Shown: positions 38,273-47,396 of the stretch, piece after piece
Position numbering within the stretch: the stretch's first letter is position 1
Layout: each line of letters begins with the position of its first letter
From: Acidobacteriota bacterium
Lineage (GTDB): Bacteria; Acidobacteriota; Terriglobia; Terriglobales; Acidobacteriaceae
Length of the DNA: 64,000 nucleotides
Assembly: GCA_003225175.1 (NCBI GenBank)
Contig: QIBA01000037.1
Span: 124,001 to 188,000, forward strand
Reading direction: 5' to 3'
Position numbers and translations under genes: made by a program
Notes under the pieces: model-generated
Databases searched by the model: none
The model's input: only the letters and a program-made list of their open reading frames with translations
What the model was told of the DNA's origin: nothing

Positions 38273-40048
38273 TCAGTGCCGCAATGCCGCTGGCTCTGCG
38301 CCGCGCTCGTTCGGGTGTGGTGGAGCGATGCGATTCGCAGTCACAAAGATGGGTTCAATATCCGTGGGAATGTGCGTGAGTCGATCAAGCCCGCGCTGTA
38401 CTTCGGGACGAATCACGGCAAACGTGTCCAGCATCTTCTTCGCGCCTGCATAATCTCCCGTCGCCTCGAGGGTAAGGAACTCATGATCAAGATCGCGCAC
38501 AGCCTGTTTGATCTTGCTGAAATCCACTGCGAACGTTCCGTCGGGATTGGCTTTGAAGCCACCTTTATCCAGGAGATAGTTCACCTGGATCGCCATCCCG
38601 CGCGCGTGAGCCTCCTTCAGCCCAAATCGCAAAGTGCGAAACGACGAAGCAAGAAACGTGGTGTAGAGGTTGCGCTCAGCTTGCTCTCCATGGGGAACAG
38701 TGGGACTGCTGTGGTCCATTAAGAACTGTAAGGCAAACAATCCGGTGATATCGGCTTTGGCCTCCTCGATCGCGCTGTAGAGTTCCTTCAACTCGAGCCG
38801 CGGATTCGTGCTGCGTCCGTTAATGGTGATCTGATGGGGTCCAATTCCGTGGGTGAGCTCGTGAGCGAGGATGTGCGTGAAAAATGATTCAAAATCGAGA
38901 TATTGCCGGTCCGCCGCAGGCAGAACCTCTGCGGCAATCGGCTGCAGCACGCTTCGGAACTTCGCCTCCTGCACGTTCTTCAGCATCACGCGCTTGCTTC
39001 CCTTCTGCTGAATCACACGGTCGTCGTTCGGGAGGTTGTAGGCTGCGGTCTGCACGCCATGATTTCCATCGCCGGCTGAGAAGACCTGGTTCACAACGCG
39101 GATCGGGGATGAAGCTCCCAATTTGGGATTTCGGTATTGCGGATCTTCCGGAAGATTGTTCTCGATCTCCTGCAAATGTTCGGAGAACGAAGCCAGCTTC
39201 GCCGACTCCTGCTCGTCCCGGATGTTTACGTATGCCTCGTAAGCTGCCTTGTAGCCGAAGATTTCGTCGTTGTAGGTCTCATAAGGAGCGATGGTAATGT
39301 CGAGCGGCGCGTCGAGGTCCATCCACGCCAGGTCGCTTTCGTAGTAGTCGTTGGAGAGAAAGGCTGTGGCTCGTATCTCAAGAAACTTCTTGAGTGTTGC
39401 GTTGTCAGTGAGTGAGGCGGCTTCCTTTAGCAGCCGAGAGGCGCTCTCCAGATCGGCTCGATATTCCTGGCTGTACGGAACAATCTTGAGCTTGCGCGAC
39501 GGGTCACGGCGAATCACCGTGAAGAACCCCTCCGCTTGCTCGCGTTGATCTGCCGGAAGACCCTTCACCCACGACTCGAACTCCGATTTCGTCATCTGTT
39601 CGGGATAGAAGTTTGCGCCGGGCAATTTCTTTGGCGGTACGCCAGGAACGAAGGCGATGTGCCCATCAATTTCTGACCACGGGCCTTTGTTGATCCAGAA
39701 GTAGTGGAGGCGCTCGCGTCCTAACTGGGATGTGTCCTTTTCGAGCTTAGCGAGTTCAGCGTGATTACCGGACCAGAGCTGCGTAAGAAAGATGTCGTTG
39801 ATCAGGCGGCTCGCTTGTGTGAGCTGTACTAGTGCTTTCCGGTCGCCGTCGCTCAATCCGCTGGTATCCACTTCCAGCGGAGTCGGCGCAAAGCGCGCGG
39901 CCATCTTCTTGAGCTGCTCCGCATCCGGAAGCTTGGCCGCACTGTCATTCGTGCTGCGCGCTTTGGCTGCGCTCGCGGACTCTTTCTGCTGTGCCTGCAT
40001 CGTGACCCCCAACATGATCGCGCAAACGATAGAAAGGATTCTCGGCAT
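38273..40048 (-). CDS. Exported M49-like (dipeptidyl-peptidase III) metallopeptidase
   Basis: Zinc peptidase of 591 residues. The signal peptide MPRILSIVCAIMLGVTMQAQ sets the start at 40048; an in-frame codon 150 nt upstream is not credible. The zinc motif HELTHGIGPH is near residues 396-405, and the third ligand Glu lies in EEAKADITGL (about 428-437). Classical DPP III has HExxxH; the pentapeptide HExxH followed by GIGPH is the variant of the bacterial/plant M49 group. It probably removes dipeptides from peptides in the periplasm. Confidence 0.82.
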   Translation of the reverse strand: MPRILSIVCAIMLGVTMQAQQKESASAAKARSTNDSAAKLPDAEQLKKMAARFAPTPLEVDTSGLSDGDRKALVQLTQASRLINDIFLTQLWSGNHAELAKLEKDTSQLGRERLHYFWINKGPWSEIDGHIAFVPGVPPKKLPGANFYPEQMTKSEFESWVKGLPADQREQAEGFFTVIRRDPSRKLKIVPYSQEYRADLESASRLLKEAASLTDNATLKKFLEIRATAFLSNDYYESDLAWMDLDAPLDITIAPYETYNDEIFGYKAAYEAYVNIRDEQESAKLASFSEHLQEIENNLPEDPQYRNPKLGASSPIRVVNQVFSAGDGNHGVQTAAYNLPNDDRVIQQKGSKRVMLKNVQEAKFRSVLQPIAAEVLPAADRQYLDFESFFTHILAHELTHGIGPHQITINGRSTNPRLELKELYSAIEEAKADITGLFALQFLMDHSSPTVPHGEQAERNLYTTFLASSFRTLRFGLKEAHARGMAIQVNYLLDKGGFKANPDGTFAVDFSKIKQAVRDLDHEFLTLEATGDYAGAKKMLDTFAVIRPEVQRGLDRLTHIPTDIEPIFVTANRIAPPHPNERGAEPAALRH

Positions 40049-40219
40049 TCTCGAAAGCTCCAGAAGAAACCGACTATTATTGCAGTTTTGTACGAAAGCG
40101 TCTTCGCGCTCGAAACGGGGTTTCAGGTTCGAATTTCGAGGTTCGGCGCTCCTATATTGAGGCACACTCCCTCGATGCTGGCATCGCTCCAGCAGCATTC
40201 GCGCCTCTTATCACAAGAT

Positions 40220-40969
40220 ATGGCCAACATCCGCATTGGGACCTCCGGATGGCATTACAAGCACTGGGTAGGAAAATTCTATCCCTCGAAGTTTCCAGCG
40301 TCGAAGATGCTGGCCTACTACTACGAGCATTTCGACACCGTCGAGATCAACAACAGCTTCTATATGCTGCCCAAGATCGAAACGCTCGCTGGGTGGCGTG
40401 TGGCTACGCCGAAGAGCTTTGAATTTGCTATTAAAGCCAGCCGGTTTCTTACGCACAACAAAAAGCTCAAGGAGCCGGAGAACGCTTTGAATAATTTTCT
40501 TCCGCGTGCTGAGGCACTCGGCGAAAAACTCGGGCCGATTCTCTTCCAGTTACCTCCCAGATGGAGAATCAATTTGGAACGATTGGCGGAGTTCCTTGAT
40601 GCGCTGCCGAAATATCACCGGTACACATTCGAGTTTCGTGAGCCGAGTTGGCTTGTGCCTCAGGTTTACGAGCTGCTGCGCAGGCACAACGCTGCATTCT
40701 GCATCTACGAACTGGCCGGCTTTCACTCTCCCATCGAGATCACTGCTGACTGGAGTTACGTCCGCCTTCATGGCCCAGGAGGCAAGTATCAGGGAAGCTA
40801 CAGCGACAAGGTCCTGCGCGCCTGGGCCGACCGCATCGTCGATTGGAGCAAAGAGCTCAAGAGTGTCTACGTTTATTTCGACAACGATCAGGCAGGCTAC
40901 GCGGCGTCCAATGGGCTAACGTTGAAAAAGTTTATTGCAGAAAACCTCGTGAAACGCAACGCGGCTTAA
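40220..40969 (+). CDS. DUF72 family TIM-barrel protein
   Basis: A 249-residue cytoplasmic protein. NIRIGTSGWHYKHWVGKFYPS, the YYEHFDTVEINNSFYMLP motif and YVRLHGPGGKYQGSYSD are the DUF72 signature. VYVYFDNDQAGYAASNG closes the domain. Function unproven; a TIM barrel related to metal-dependent hydrolases is assumed. ATG 40220 was chosen because homology starts at MANIRIG; an upstream in-frame start would overlap the divergent peptidase gene. Confidence 0.92.
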   Translation: MANIRIGTSGWHYKHWVGKFYPSKFPASKMLAYYYEHFDTVEINNSFYMLPKIETLAGWRVATPKSFEFAIKASRFLTHNKKLKEPENALNNFLPRAEALGEKLGPILFQLPPRWRINLERLAEFLDALPKYHRYTFEFREPSWLVPQVYELLRRHNAAFCIYELAGFHSPIEITADWSYVRLHGPGGKYQGSYSDKVLRAWADRIVDWSKELKSVYVYFDNDQAGYAASNGLTLKKFIAENLVKRNAA

Positions 40970-41022
40970 TCCAACTCGCAATTCCTGAATTCAAGATTGC
41001 TAACGGAGTGTCCGGGCGGCCG

Positions 41023-41415
41023 TTAGTTCGATCGTCTCACTGCGATGCCTATGATTTCGAACCTCGCACCGAACAACAGCTGCCCTGAACCGAGGAAGGC
41101 GCGTGCCGGCAGATCTCCGGAAAAGTATTGCCGATAAACCAGGTTGAAGGTGTCGAAGAGAGAAACGTCTGAGCAAAAGATCTGGACGTAAACCAGGTCA
41201 TTCATTCCAGCACCCGATTCCGTAAGCACGGAACGCACGCCATCGAGCATGAGCCGCGCCTCTTCGGCGGGATCATCCGGAACTTGCGTCGTCCCCGGCT
41301 TAAATCCGATGCGTCCTGCGAGGTAGATAGTGTCGCCGCTAATTACAGCGTCGCTGAAGGGCAAGTTCCCTCGCCGGTTCAGCAGATTGATGTAGTGTCT
41401 CTCGTTCTTGGTCAT
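41023..41415 (-). CDS. RidA/YjgF-family protein
   Basis: A 130-residue small trimeric-type protein. The N-terminal LPFSDAVISGDTIYLAGRIGF, central AEEARLMLDGVRSVLTESGAGMNDLVYVQIFCSD and C-terminal PARAFLGSGQLLFGARFEIIGIAV fit the RidA fold, with the family Arg in PARAF. RidA hydrolyses reactive enamine/imine intermediates. The start was placed at ATG 41415, which has GGAGGA 8 nt upstream; the longer frame adds 93 non-conserved residues. Confidence 0.9.
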   Translation of the reverse strand: MTKNERHYINLLNRRGNLPFSDAVISGDTIYLAGRIGFKPGTTQVPDDPAEEARLMLDGVRSVLTESGAGMNDLVYVQIFCSDVSLFDTFNLVYRQYFSGDLPARAFLGSGQLLFGARFEIIGIAVRRSN

Positions 41416-41570
41416 CAAGCTTCCTCCGTGAGATTGAAAAACTGTCTTCCAGCGTCGCCCTTTGGCCGATCCAATTGCGAACAACGGGCCACGGCGTACT
41501 TGATCATTTCGACAGCTGTTAAAATGCCCAGTCTTTTGAAACTGACGCAAAAAAATGCGAGGTGCAATAG

Positions 41571-43268
41571 ATGCGAAAGCTGGTTCTGGTCCCAGCAGTC
41601 TTGATTTCCCTTCTCGCCTTTGGACAACAATCAAATCCGCCACGCCAACGCGTGGAGCGAACGCCGCCACCGAACACGCCCACAACGCAAACACCTACTG
41701 AGCAGCCTCCACAAACGCAGGAGCCACGCACGGCGCGCACTCCGCAAGCTGAGCAGGCTCCGGCGACTACGCCCTCAGCCCCCGCGCGTACCGAACCCTC
41801 AGAGGGCGAAGGACCGCAGATTCGTCCCATGCACTTCGACATGACCGAAGTTCCGCCGGTGCAGACTCATCACAGCATTCGCGTCGGCGGACGTGAACTC
41901 CGATACACAGCAACCGCGGGCAGACTGCCGATCAAAGATGCCGAGGGCAAGGTTGAGGCGGAAATGTTTTTCGTGGCGTACACGCTTGATGGAAGCGACC
42001 CAAGCACGCGGTCATTGACGTTCTCATTCAATGGCGGACCCGGCTCCGCTTCGATATGGCTGCATATGGGAGCGATGGGACCGCGCAAAGTGGTCCTACA
42101 ACCGCAAGGATGGATGCCGCCAGCGCCCTACCGCCTCGAAGACAATCCGAACACTCCACTCGACAGGACCGATATCGTGATGGTCGACGCCATTGGCACC
42201 GGTTGGAGTCGTCCGGCGGATACCGCGGCAGCGCGCAAGTTCTGGAACATGCGCGGCGATATCGAAGCCTTTGGCGAGTTTATTCGTCTCTATCTGAGTC
42301 GCAACGAGCGCTGGTCGTCCCCGCTTTACTTATTCGGTGAAAGCTACGGCACAACGCGTTCTGCCGGAATTGCAGGCTATCTGGCGAATCGCGGCATCTC
42401 CTTCAACGGAATCGTCCTGCTCTCCACAGTGTTGAGTTTCGAGACACTGGAATTCGCGAAGACCAATGACGTTCCGTTTCCGCTCATTCTTCCCAGCTTC
42501 ACTTGGATCGCCGGGTATCACAAGAAGCTGCCGTCTGATTTGCAGGGCGACGTTGCCAAAGCAGCGCAGGAGGCGCGCGACTGGGCGCTCGGCGAATATT
42601 GGGCCGCTCTGAACAAAGGCGACGCGCTCACTCCGCAGGAGCATGCCAACATCGTGGACAAACTTGCGCGCTACACCGGTCTGAGCAAGCAAATCATTGA
42701 GTGGGCGAATCTCCGAATCGACGTGCGCACCTTTACGCACTACTTACTGTCAGATCAGAAATTGCACGTTGGACGTCTCGATGGGCGCTACACCGGTCCG
42801 GATCCCGACGGATTCATGGATACGCCCTTCTATGATCCGACGAGTTCCCAAACTGGTCCTCCTTTCACCTCGGTCTTCAACGACTATGTACGCCGCGAGT
42901 TGAATTACAAAACCGACATGCCTTATTGGACATCGGCGCAGCAATCAGGAAACTTTCGCTGGAGTTGGAGTGGAGTGGAAGGCTTTGGCGGGGGGTATCC
43001 CGACACAGCTTCTGCTCTCCGTCAGGCGATTGTGAAGAATCCATATCTTCGCGTGCTGGTGATGGAGGGCCATTATGACTTGGCGACTCCTTACGCCGCG
43101 GCGGAATACACGATGGATCACCTTGACCTTACGCCGCAGTACCACAAGAATATCTCGTACACGCAATACGAGTCGGGACATATGGTGTACCTGGACTCGC
43201 AGTCGCACGCGAAGATGAAGCAGGACTTTGTGAATTTCATTGATGCGACTATGCAGAAGAGTCGGTGA
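41571..43268 (+). CDS. Exported serine carboxypeptidase, peptidase S10
   Basis: Alpha/beta-hydrolase-fold exopeptidase acting in the periplasm. Signal peptide about 1-19 (LLAFGQ). A Pro/Thr/Gln-rich linker follows (about 22-80). FSFNGGPGSASIWLHMG is the S10 substrate-binding motif. The nucleophile is Ser258 in LFGESYGTTRSAG, the Asp is in EGHYDLATPY, and the His is in YESGHMVY near the end. At 565 residues it is a typical bacterial S10 protein. Confidence 0.92.
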   Translation: MRKLVLVPAVLISLLAFGQQSNPPRQRVERTPPPNTPTTQTPTEQPPQTQEPRTARTPQAEQAPATTPSAPARTEPSEGEGPQIRPMHFDMTEVPPVQTHHSIRVGGRELRYTATAGRLPIKDAEGKVEAEMFFVAYTLDGSDPSTRSLTFSFNGGPGSASIWLHMGAMGPRKVVLQPQGWMPPAPYRLEDNPNTPLDRTDIVMVDAIGTGWSRPADTAAARKFWNMRGDIEAFGEFIRLYLSRNERWSSPLYLFGESYGTTRSAGIAGYLANRGISFNGIVLLSTVLSFETLEFAKTNDVPFPLILPSFTWIAGYHKKLPSDLQGDVAKAAQEARDWALGEYWAALNKGDALTPQEHANIVDKLARYTGLSKQIIEWANLRIDVRTFTHYLLSDQKLHVGRLDGRYTGPDPDGFMDTPFYDPTSSQTGPPFTSVFNDYVRRELNYKTDMPYWTSAQQSGNFRWSWSGVEGFGGGYPDTASALRQAIVKNPYLRVLVMEGHYDLATPYAAAEYTMDHLDLTPQYHKNISYTQYESGHMVYLDSQSHAKMKQDFVNFIDATMQKSR

Positions 43269-43289
43269 CCAGGATTTTGTGTCGGTACG

Positions 43290-43337
43290 GTCTGCAGCAG
43301 ACGGTCACCGCGCACGGACCCGCTACCGCAGGCGGTA
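43290..43337. repeat. Hairpins and copy B of the 25-nt repeat
   Basis: GTCTGCAGCAGAC (43290-43302) and TACCGCAGGCGGTA (43324-43337) are both self-complementary. Positions 43312-43336 match the complement of 24067-24091 at 23 of 25 positions. It lies between convergent S10 and DAHP-synthase genes. Confidence 0.7.
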
Positions 43338-43342
43338 CTGAC

Positions 43343-44359
43343 TTAGATACTTCTTCCTACAGCGGGCGCAATCATGCGCAACTCGTCCATTAACTGTGAG
43401 AACTGCGTGGGATATAACGACTGCGGACCATCCGACAAAGCCTTGTCAGGATCAGGGTGGACTTCGATCAGGAGCGCATCGCAGCCAGCCGCGAGCGCGG
43501 CGCGCGCCATCGGTGCAACTTTATCCCGGCGGCCGGTGCCATGCGATGGATCGGCAGTCATGGGCAGGTGTGATAGTTTCTTCACAATGGGAATGGCAGA
43601 GATGTCCATCGTGTTACGGGTATAAGTTTCGAAGGTGCGAATGCCGCGTTCGCATAGAATCACGTCGTAGTTTCCGCCGGCTAAAATGTACTCCGCCGAA
43701 AGCAGCATCTCCTCTATAGTCGCTGCGATTCCCCGCTTCAACAGGACCGGCTTTCGAATTTTTCCGAGTTCGCGCAGCAGATTGAAGTTTTGCATGTTCC
43801 GCGCTCCGAGTTGAAAGAGATCCACATAAGGCAACATGAGCTCAATTTGGCCGATCTCCATGACTTCGGTGACGACGAGAAGTTTGAACCGGTCGCCGGC
43901 TTCGCGCAGCAGCTTTAGTCCTTCGACTCCCATGCCCTGGAAGGAATAAGGCGAGCTTCGAGGTTTAAAGGCGCCTCCTCGGAGAAACTTTGCGCCTGCC
44001 TTTGCGACTTGCTCCGCCGCTGACAGCAGTTGCTCGCGTGACTCCACGGAACAGGGGCCAGCCATCACTACAACTTCGCTCCCGCCGATGCTTACTCCGT
44101 TTGCGAACTTGACGATTGTGCCATCCGGACGAAAAGTTCGTCCGACAAGCTTGTATGGGGCACTGATGCGGTGAACCTGCTGGACAGCTTCGAGCAGTTC
44201 AATCTCGCGGATATCGAAATCGACCTTCGCGCCCACTGCGCCTAATACTGTCTGCTGCTCGCCGGTGGAACGATGCACTTCAAATCCACGAGTGACGAGG
44301 CGCTCGATTACTTTATCGATCTGCTGCTCCGTCGCACCCGGTTGCATGGCAATAATCAT
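43343..44359 (-). CDS. aroF: 3-deoxy-7-phosphoheptulonate synthase (DAHP synthase)
   Basis: First committed step of aromatic biosynthesis: phosphoenolpyruvate plus erythrose 4-phosphate. An N-terminal ferredoxin-like regulatory domain (about 1-75, MQPGATEQQIDKVIERLVTRGFEVHRSTGEQQTVLG) precedes the barrel, as in the I-beta class of Thermotoga. The catalytic part contains VVMAGPCSVESREQ, RGGAFKPRSSPYSFQG and PIVKKLSHLPMTADPSHGTGRRDKV. At 338 residues it is full length. It is the last gene of the trp block, 56 nt after the chorismate mutase gene. Confidence 0.95.
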   Translation of the reverse strand: MIIAMQPGATEQQIDKVIERLVTRGFEVHRSTGEQQTVLGAVGAKVDFDIREIELLEAVQQVHRISAPYKLVGRTFRPDGTIVKFANGVSIGGSEVVVMAGPCSVESREQLLSAAEQVAKAGAKFLRGGAFKPRSSPYSFQGMGVEGLKLLREAGDRFKLLVVTEVMEIGQIELMLPYVDLFQLGARNMQNFNLLRELGKIRKPVLLKRGIAATIEEMLLSAEYILAGGNYDVILCERGIRTFETYTRNTMDISAIPIVKKLSHLPMTADPSHGTGRRDKVAPMARAALAAGCDALLIEVHPDPDKALSDGPQSLYPTQFSQLMDELRMIAPAVGRSI

Positions 44360-44415
44360 TGTTAGAAAGCCTTTACGAAATTTTGTGCCGGCGATTTCGC
44401 CTGTGACTTGTGTTA

Positions 44416-44736
44416 CTACTCGTTCACTTCTAAATCGAACTCGGTTTCTCCCGAAGATGGCGCCTTCTGCCGATGGATCTCCTGCTGCTGCAGCTTGCGC
44501 ATAACATCGATGATTCGCTCGAATACATGCTGAACCTCGCTATCGGGTAATGGACCCCTATTTGCCTTCTTCACCGCCTCCAGAATCTTCTTTTCGCGCT
44601 CCGGTTCGTAAATGGGAAGATTCGTATTGTTCTTAAGCTTGCCGATCTCTCGCGCGGCCGCGGCGCGCTGGTTGATCAGCTCAACGAGTTTGAGGTCCAT
44701 TTCATCGATTTTCGTACGCCAGTCTTCTATAGTCAT
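44416..44736 (-). CDS. Chorismate mutase (AroQ type)
   Basis: All-helical mutase converting chorismate to prephenate. The 106 residues read IDEMDLKLVELINQRAAAAREIGKLKN followed by YEPEREKKILEAVKKANRGPLPDSEVQHVFERIID, matching the AroQ alpha class with its Arg, Lys and Glu active-site positions. A loose acidic tail follows. The start overlaps the trpA stop by 4 nt, so it is in the same transcript. It is not fused to DAHP synthase, unlike in some bacteria, but the two are adjacent. Confidence 0.93.
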   Translation of the reverse strand: MTIEDWRTKIDEMDLKLVELINQRAAAAREIGKLKNNTNLPIYEPEREKKILEAVKKANRGPLPDSEVQHVFERIIDVMRKLQQQEIHRQKAPSSGETEFDLEVNE

Positions 44737-45524
44737 TTCGTTAACGCCCCGCTTTGCGCGACCGACTTCTCTGTGCGCAGTCCGCGGATAAAGTTTGCCA
44801 CGGGCTCCGCGGAATTGCGCCCGTGTTTCTCCACGATGTTTACAATTGCACTGCCGATTACGGCTGCATCAGCAAACTCACCGACCGCCTGAAATTGTTG
44901 TGCGTTAGAGATTCCAAATCCGACTGCGATTGGCATCGAACTGAAGCGCCGAACGCGTGCGACGAGCTGGGCGGCGTCGGCTGCGATCTGCTGTTGCTCG
45001 CCAGTAATGCCGGTTCGCGACAACGCGTAAACAAAGCCGCGCGACTGCTCTGCGATTGTCTTAAGGCGAGCATCTGTGCTTGTGGGAGCCACCAGAAATA
45101 CCGTCGCCAGGTTGTGAGCATGCATCGTCTCTATGTACTCGGTCGCCTCTTCGATCGTGAGATCGGTGATGAGCGCTCCGTCGATTCCGGCAGAGGTCAG
45201 TTGTTGCGTAAACGAACTAATCCCTACGCGCAGAACCGGATTTAGGTAGGAGAAGATGATCAGTCCCGCCTTGGGCCGGGCCTTGCGGAGTTCCGCTCCA
45301 AGAGCAATACACTGCGTGAGAGAGGTTCCACAGCGCAACGCGCGCTCGCTTGCTCTTTGAATCACGGGACCATCGGCGACAGGATCACTGAATGGGATTC
45401 CTAACTCGAGCACGTCTGCACCGGCGTCGATGGCTGCCAGCGCCACGGCGCGCGAGGTCGCGAGGTCAGGATCTCCGCAAGTGAGATAGGCCACCAGTCC
45501 CGGTTGGTTCTCGAAGGCAATCAT
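44733..45524 (-). CDS. trpA: Tryptophan synthase alpha chain
   Basis: TIM-barrel subunit cleaving indole-3-glycerol phosphate to indole. LELGIPFSDPVADGPVIQRASERAL holds the catalytic Glu; the catalytic Asp is in GALITDLTIEEA. FVYALSRTGITG and PIAVGFGIS bind phosphate. At 263 residues it is normal. It starts 4 nt after trpB. Confidence 0.95.
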   Translation of the reverse strand: MIAFENQPGLVAYLTCGDPDLATSRAVALAAIDAGADVLELGIPFSDPVADGPVIQRASERALRCGTSLTQCIALGAELRKARPKAGLIIFSYLNPVLRVGISSFTQQLTSAGIDGALITDLTIEEATEYIETMHAHNLATVFLVAPTSTDARLKTIAEQSRGFVYALSRTGITGEQQQIAADAAQLVARVRRFSSMPIAVGFGISNAQQFQAVGEFADAAVIGSAIVNIVEKHGRNSAEPVANFIRGLRTEKSVAQSGALTK

Positions 45525-45528
45525 GGAT

Positions 45529-46737
45529 TCAGAGTTTCAACTCTTTTGTGAGAATCCCCATGTCCTTGTCGCCACGGCCGGAGACGTTCACAATGACGAT
45601 TTCATCTTGGTTCATGGCGGGCGCGCGACGAATGCATTCGGCCACAGCGTGCGCCGACTCGAGCGCGGGCACAATTCCTTCGGTGCGGGCTAGCGTTACA
45701 CAAGCTTCAAGAGCTTCAGCATCGGACGCGGCCACGTACTCGGCGCGACCGGAATCGTGCAACGCCGCGTGCTCGGGACCGATGGATGGATAGTCAAGTC
45801 CAGCGGAAACCGAATGCGTGGTCGCGATCTGTCCCGCATCATCCTGGAGAACGTAGGAATAAGTTCCCTGCAGGACTCCGGGCGATCCTCCGCGAAAACG
45901 CGCTGCATGTTCGCCCAGATCAGAACCACGTCCGCCAGCTTCAACCCCAATCAGCCTCACCTGTTGATCGGGAAGGAATTCGTAGAACGCGCCCATTGCA
46001 TTCGAGCCACCGCCGACGCAGGCAATCACCGCGCTCGGAAGTCGGCCGACCTGGGCAAGAATCTGCTCGCGCGCTTCGCGCCCAATGCAACGATGAAAAT
46101 CTCGGACCATTACGGGGTATGGATGAGCGCCCAGCACCGATCCGAGCAGGTAGTGCGTGGTTCGCACATTTGTGACCCAATCGCGCATCGCTTCGTTGAT
46201 GGCATCCTTAAGTGTGCAGGAACCTGAGTTCACGGCGCGCACCTCGGCTCCCAGCAGGCGCATGCGAAAGACGTTCAGCTCCTGGCGTCGCATATCCTCG
46301 CTGCCCATGTAGACCACGCAATCGAATGCAAACAGTGCGCACACGGTGGCGCTCGCAACTCCGTGCTGCCCTGCTCCGGTTTCGGCGATGATGCGGCGCT
46401 TGCCCATGCGGCGCGCCAGCAGAGCCTGTCCGATGCAGTTGTTGATCTTGTGCGCGCCGGTGTGAAGGAGATCTTCGCGTTTGAGGTAAATGCGCGCGCC
46501 GCCTAGCTTCTTAGTTAGCCTGGCGGCATAGAAGAGAGGAGTGGGACGCCCGGCGTATTGGTGGAGCAGCTGTTCGAACTCATTTTGAAATTCCTGGTCC
46601 TGCTTGGCGTTCTCATACGCAGCTTCGAGTTCTTCGAGCGCGGCCATCAGCGTTTCTGGAACATAGCGTCCGCCGTAAGGACCAAATCGACCGGCTCGCG
46701 CGAGTGTGCCGAAAGGTTCTATTTGCACTTCTCTCAT
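45529..46737 (-). CDS. trpB: Tryptophan synthase beta chain
   Basis: Pyridoxal-phosphate enzyme joining indole and serine. [21 protein letters not shown] opens the TrpB1 type. The PLP Lys is in [31 protein letters not shown] and the phosphate-binding [12 protein letters not shown] follow. At 402 residues it is normal. It overlaps the trpF stop by 4 nt. Confidence 0.97.
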   Translation of the reverse strand: MREVQIEPFGTLARAGRFGPYGGRYVPETLMAALEELEAAYENAKQDQEFQNEFEQLLHQYAGRPTPLFYAARLTKKLGGARIYLKREDLLHTGAHKINNCIGQALLARRMGKRRIIAETGAGQHGVASATVCALFAFDCVVYMGSEDMRRQELNVFRMRLLGAEVRAVNSGSCTLKDAINEAMRDWVTNVRTTHYLLGSVLGAHPYPVMVRDFHRCIGREAREQILAQVGRLPSAVIACVGGGSNAMGAFYEFLPDQQVRLIGVEAGGRGSDLGEHAARFRGGSPGVLQGTYSYVLQDDAGQIATTHSVSAGLDYPSIGPEHAALHDSGRAEYVAASDAEALEACVTLARTEGIVPALESAHAVAECIRRAPAMNQDEIVIVNVSGRGDKDMGILTKELKL

Positions 46738-47396
46738 CGCCTTCGTTCCTTCTGCAGGACTTTTGCTGTAGCAGCGTCGAACTGGCGCACGGCATCGATA
46801 AACTGTGTAACCAGTCCCGGGTGCTTGCGGCCTGGATAAGACTCGACTCCTGTTAGAACATCAACTCCCCATGGCTGAAGAATGTCTAGCGCGGCTCGGA
46901 CGTTTTCGGCATTAAGACCGCCAGCGACGATGACTGGCTCGCGCAATTGCTTGATCATAGGCTGGGCTTCGCGCCACGCGAACGTCTTCCCGGTACCTCC
47001 GCGCTGTGAGCCGCGCGCGCTGTCAATTAGCCAGAAGTCAGGCTTATGGTTGCGTAGCTTAGTGAATCCATCTGCGTGGATTACCTTCACGATCTTTATG
47101 CCCGGTAAATCCTTTCTGATTTCAGCAACGTAACCAGCGTCTTCCTCTCCATGGAGTTGCACGGCTGAAAATTTGCAGAAACGTGCGGTCTTCACAACGG
47201 TCTCGATGTGCTCATTCACGAACACTCCAACGGTTTCTATGCCCTTCGGAACAATCGTTCCGATTGAATACGCGTCGGTATCGGTCACCTGACGCGGGCT
47301 TTGGGCCATTACAAAGCCCAACGCGTTCGCGCCGGCGCGAATTGCGATATCGGCGTCTCGCCCATTGGTCGTTCCGCAGATCTTGATCCAGGTCAC
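46734..47396 (-). CDS. trpF: Phosphoribosylanthranilate isomerase
   Basis: Amadori rearrangement step in tryptophan synthesis. The opening [33 protein letters not shown] contains the general-base Cys; the general acid Asp is in [32 protein letters not shown] and [20 protein letters not shown] complete the phosphate sites. At 220 residues it is usual length. It overlaps trpC by 4 nt. Confidence 0.95.
   Translation of the reverse strand: MTWIKICGTTNGRDADIAIRAGANALGFVMAQSPRQVTDTDAYSIGTIVPKGIETVGVFVNEHIETVVKTARFCKFSAVQLHGEEDAGYVAEIRKDLPGIKIVKVIHADGFTKLRNHKPDFWLIDSARGSQRGGTGKTFAWREAQPMIKQLREPVIVAGGLNAENVRAALDILQPWGVDVLTGVESYPGRKHPGLVTQFIDAVRQFDAATAKVLQKERRR

Noticed and set aside
40118-40145. GGTTCGAATTTCG resembling a tRNA T-arm
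   Set aside because: No acceptor, D or anticodon stems could be paired around it. No tRNA was found in the window.
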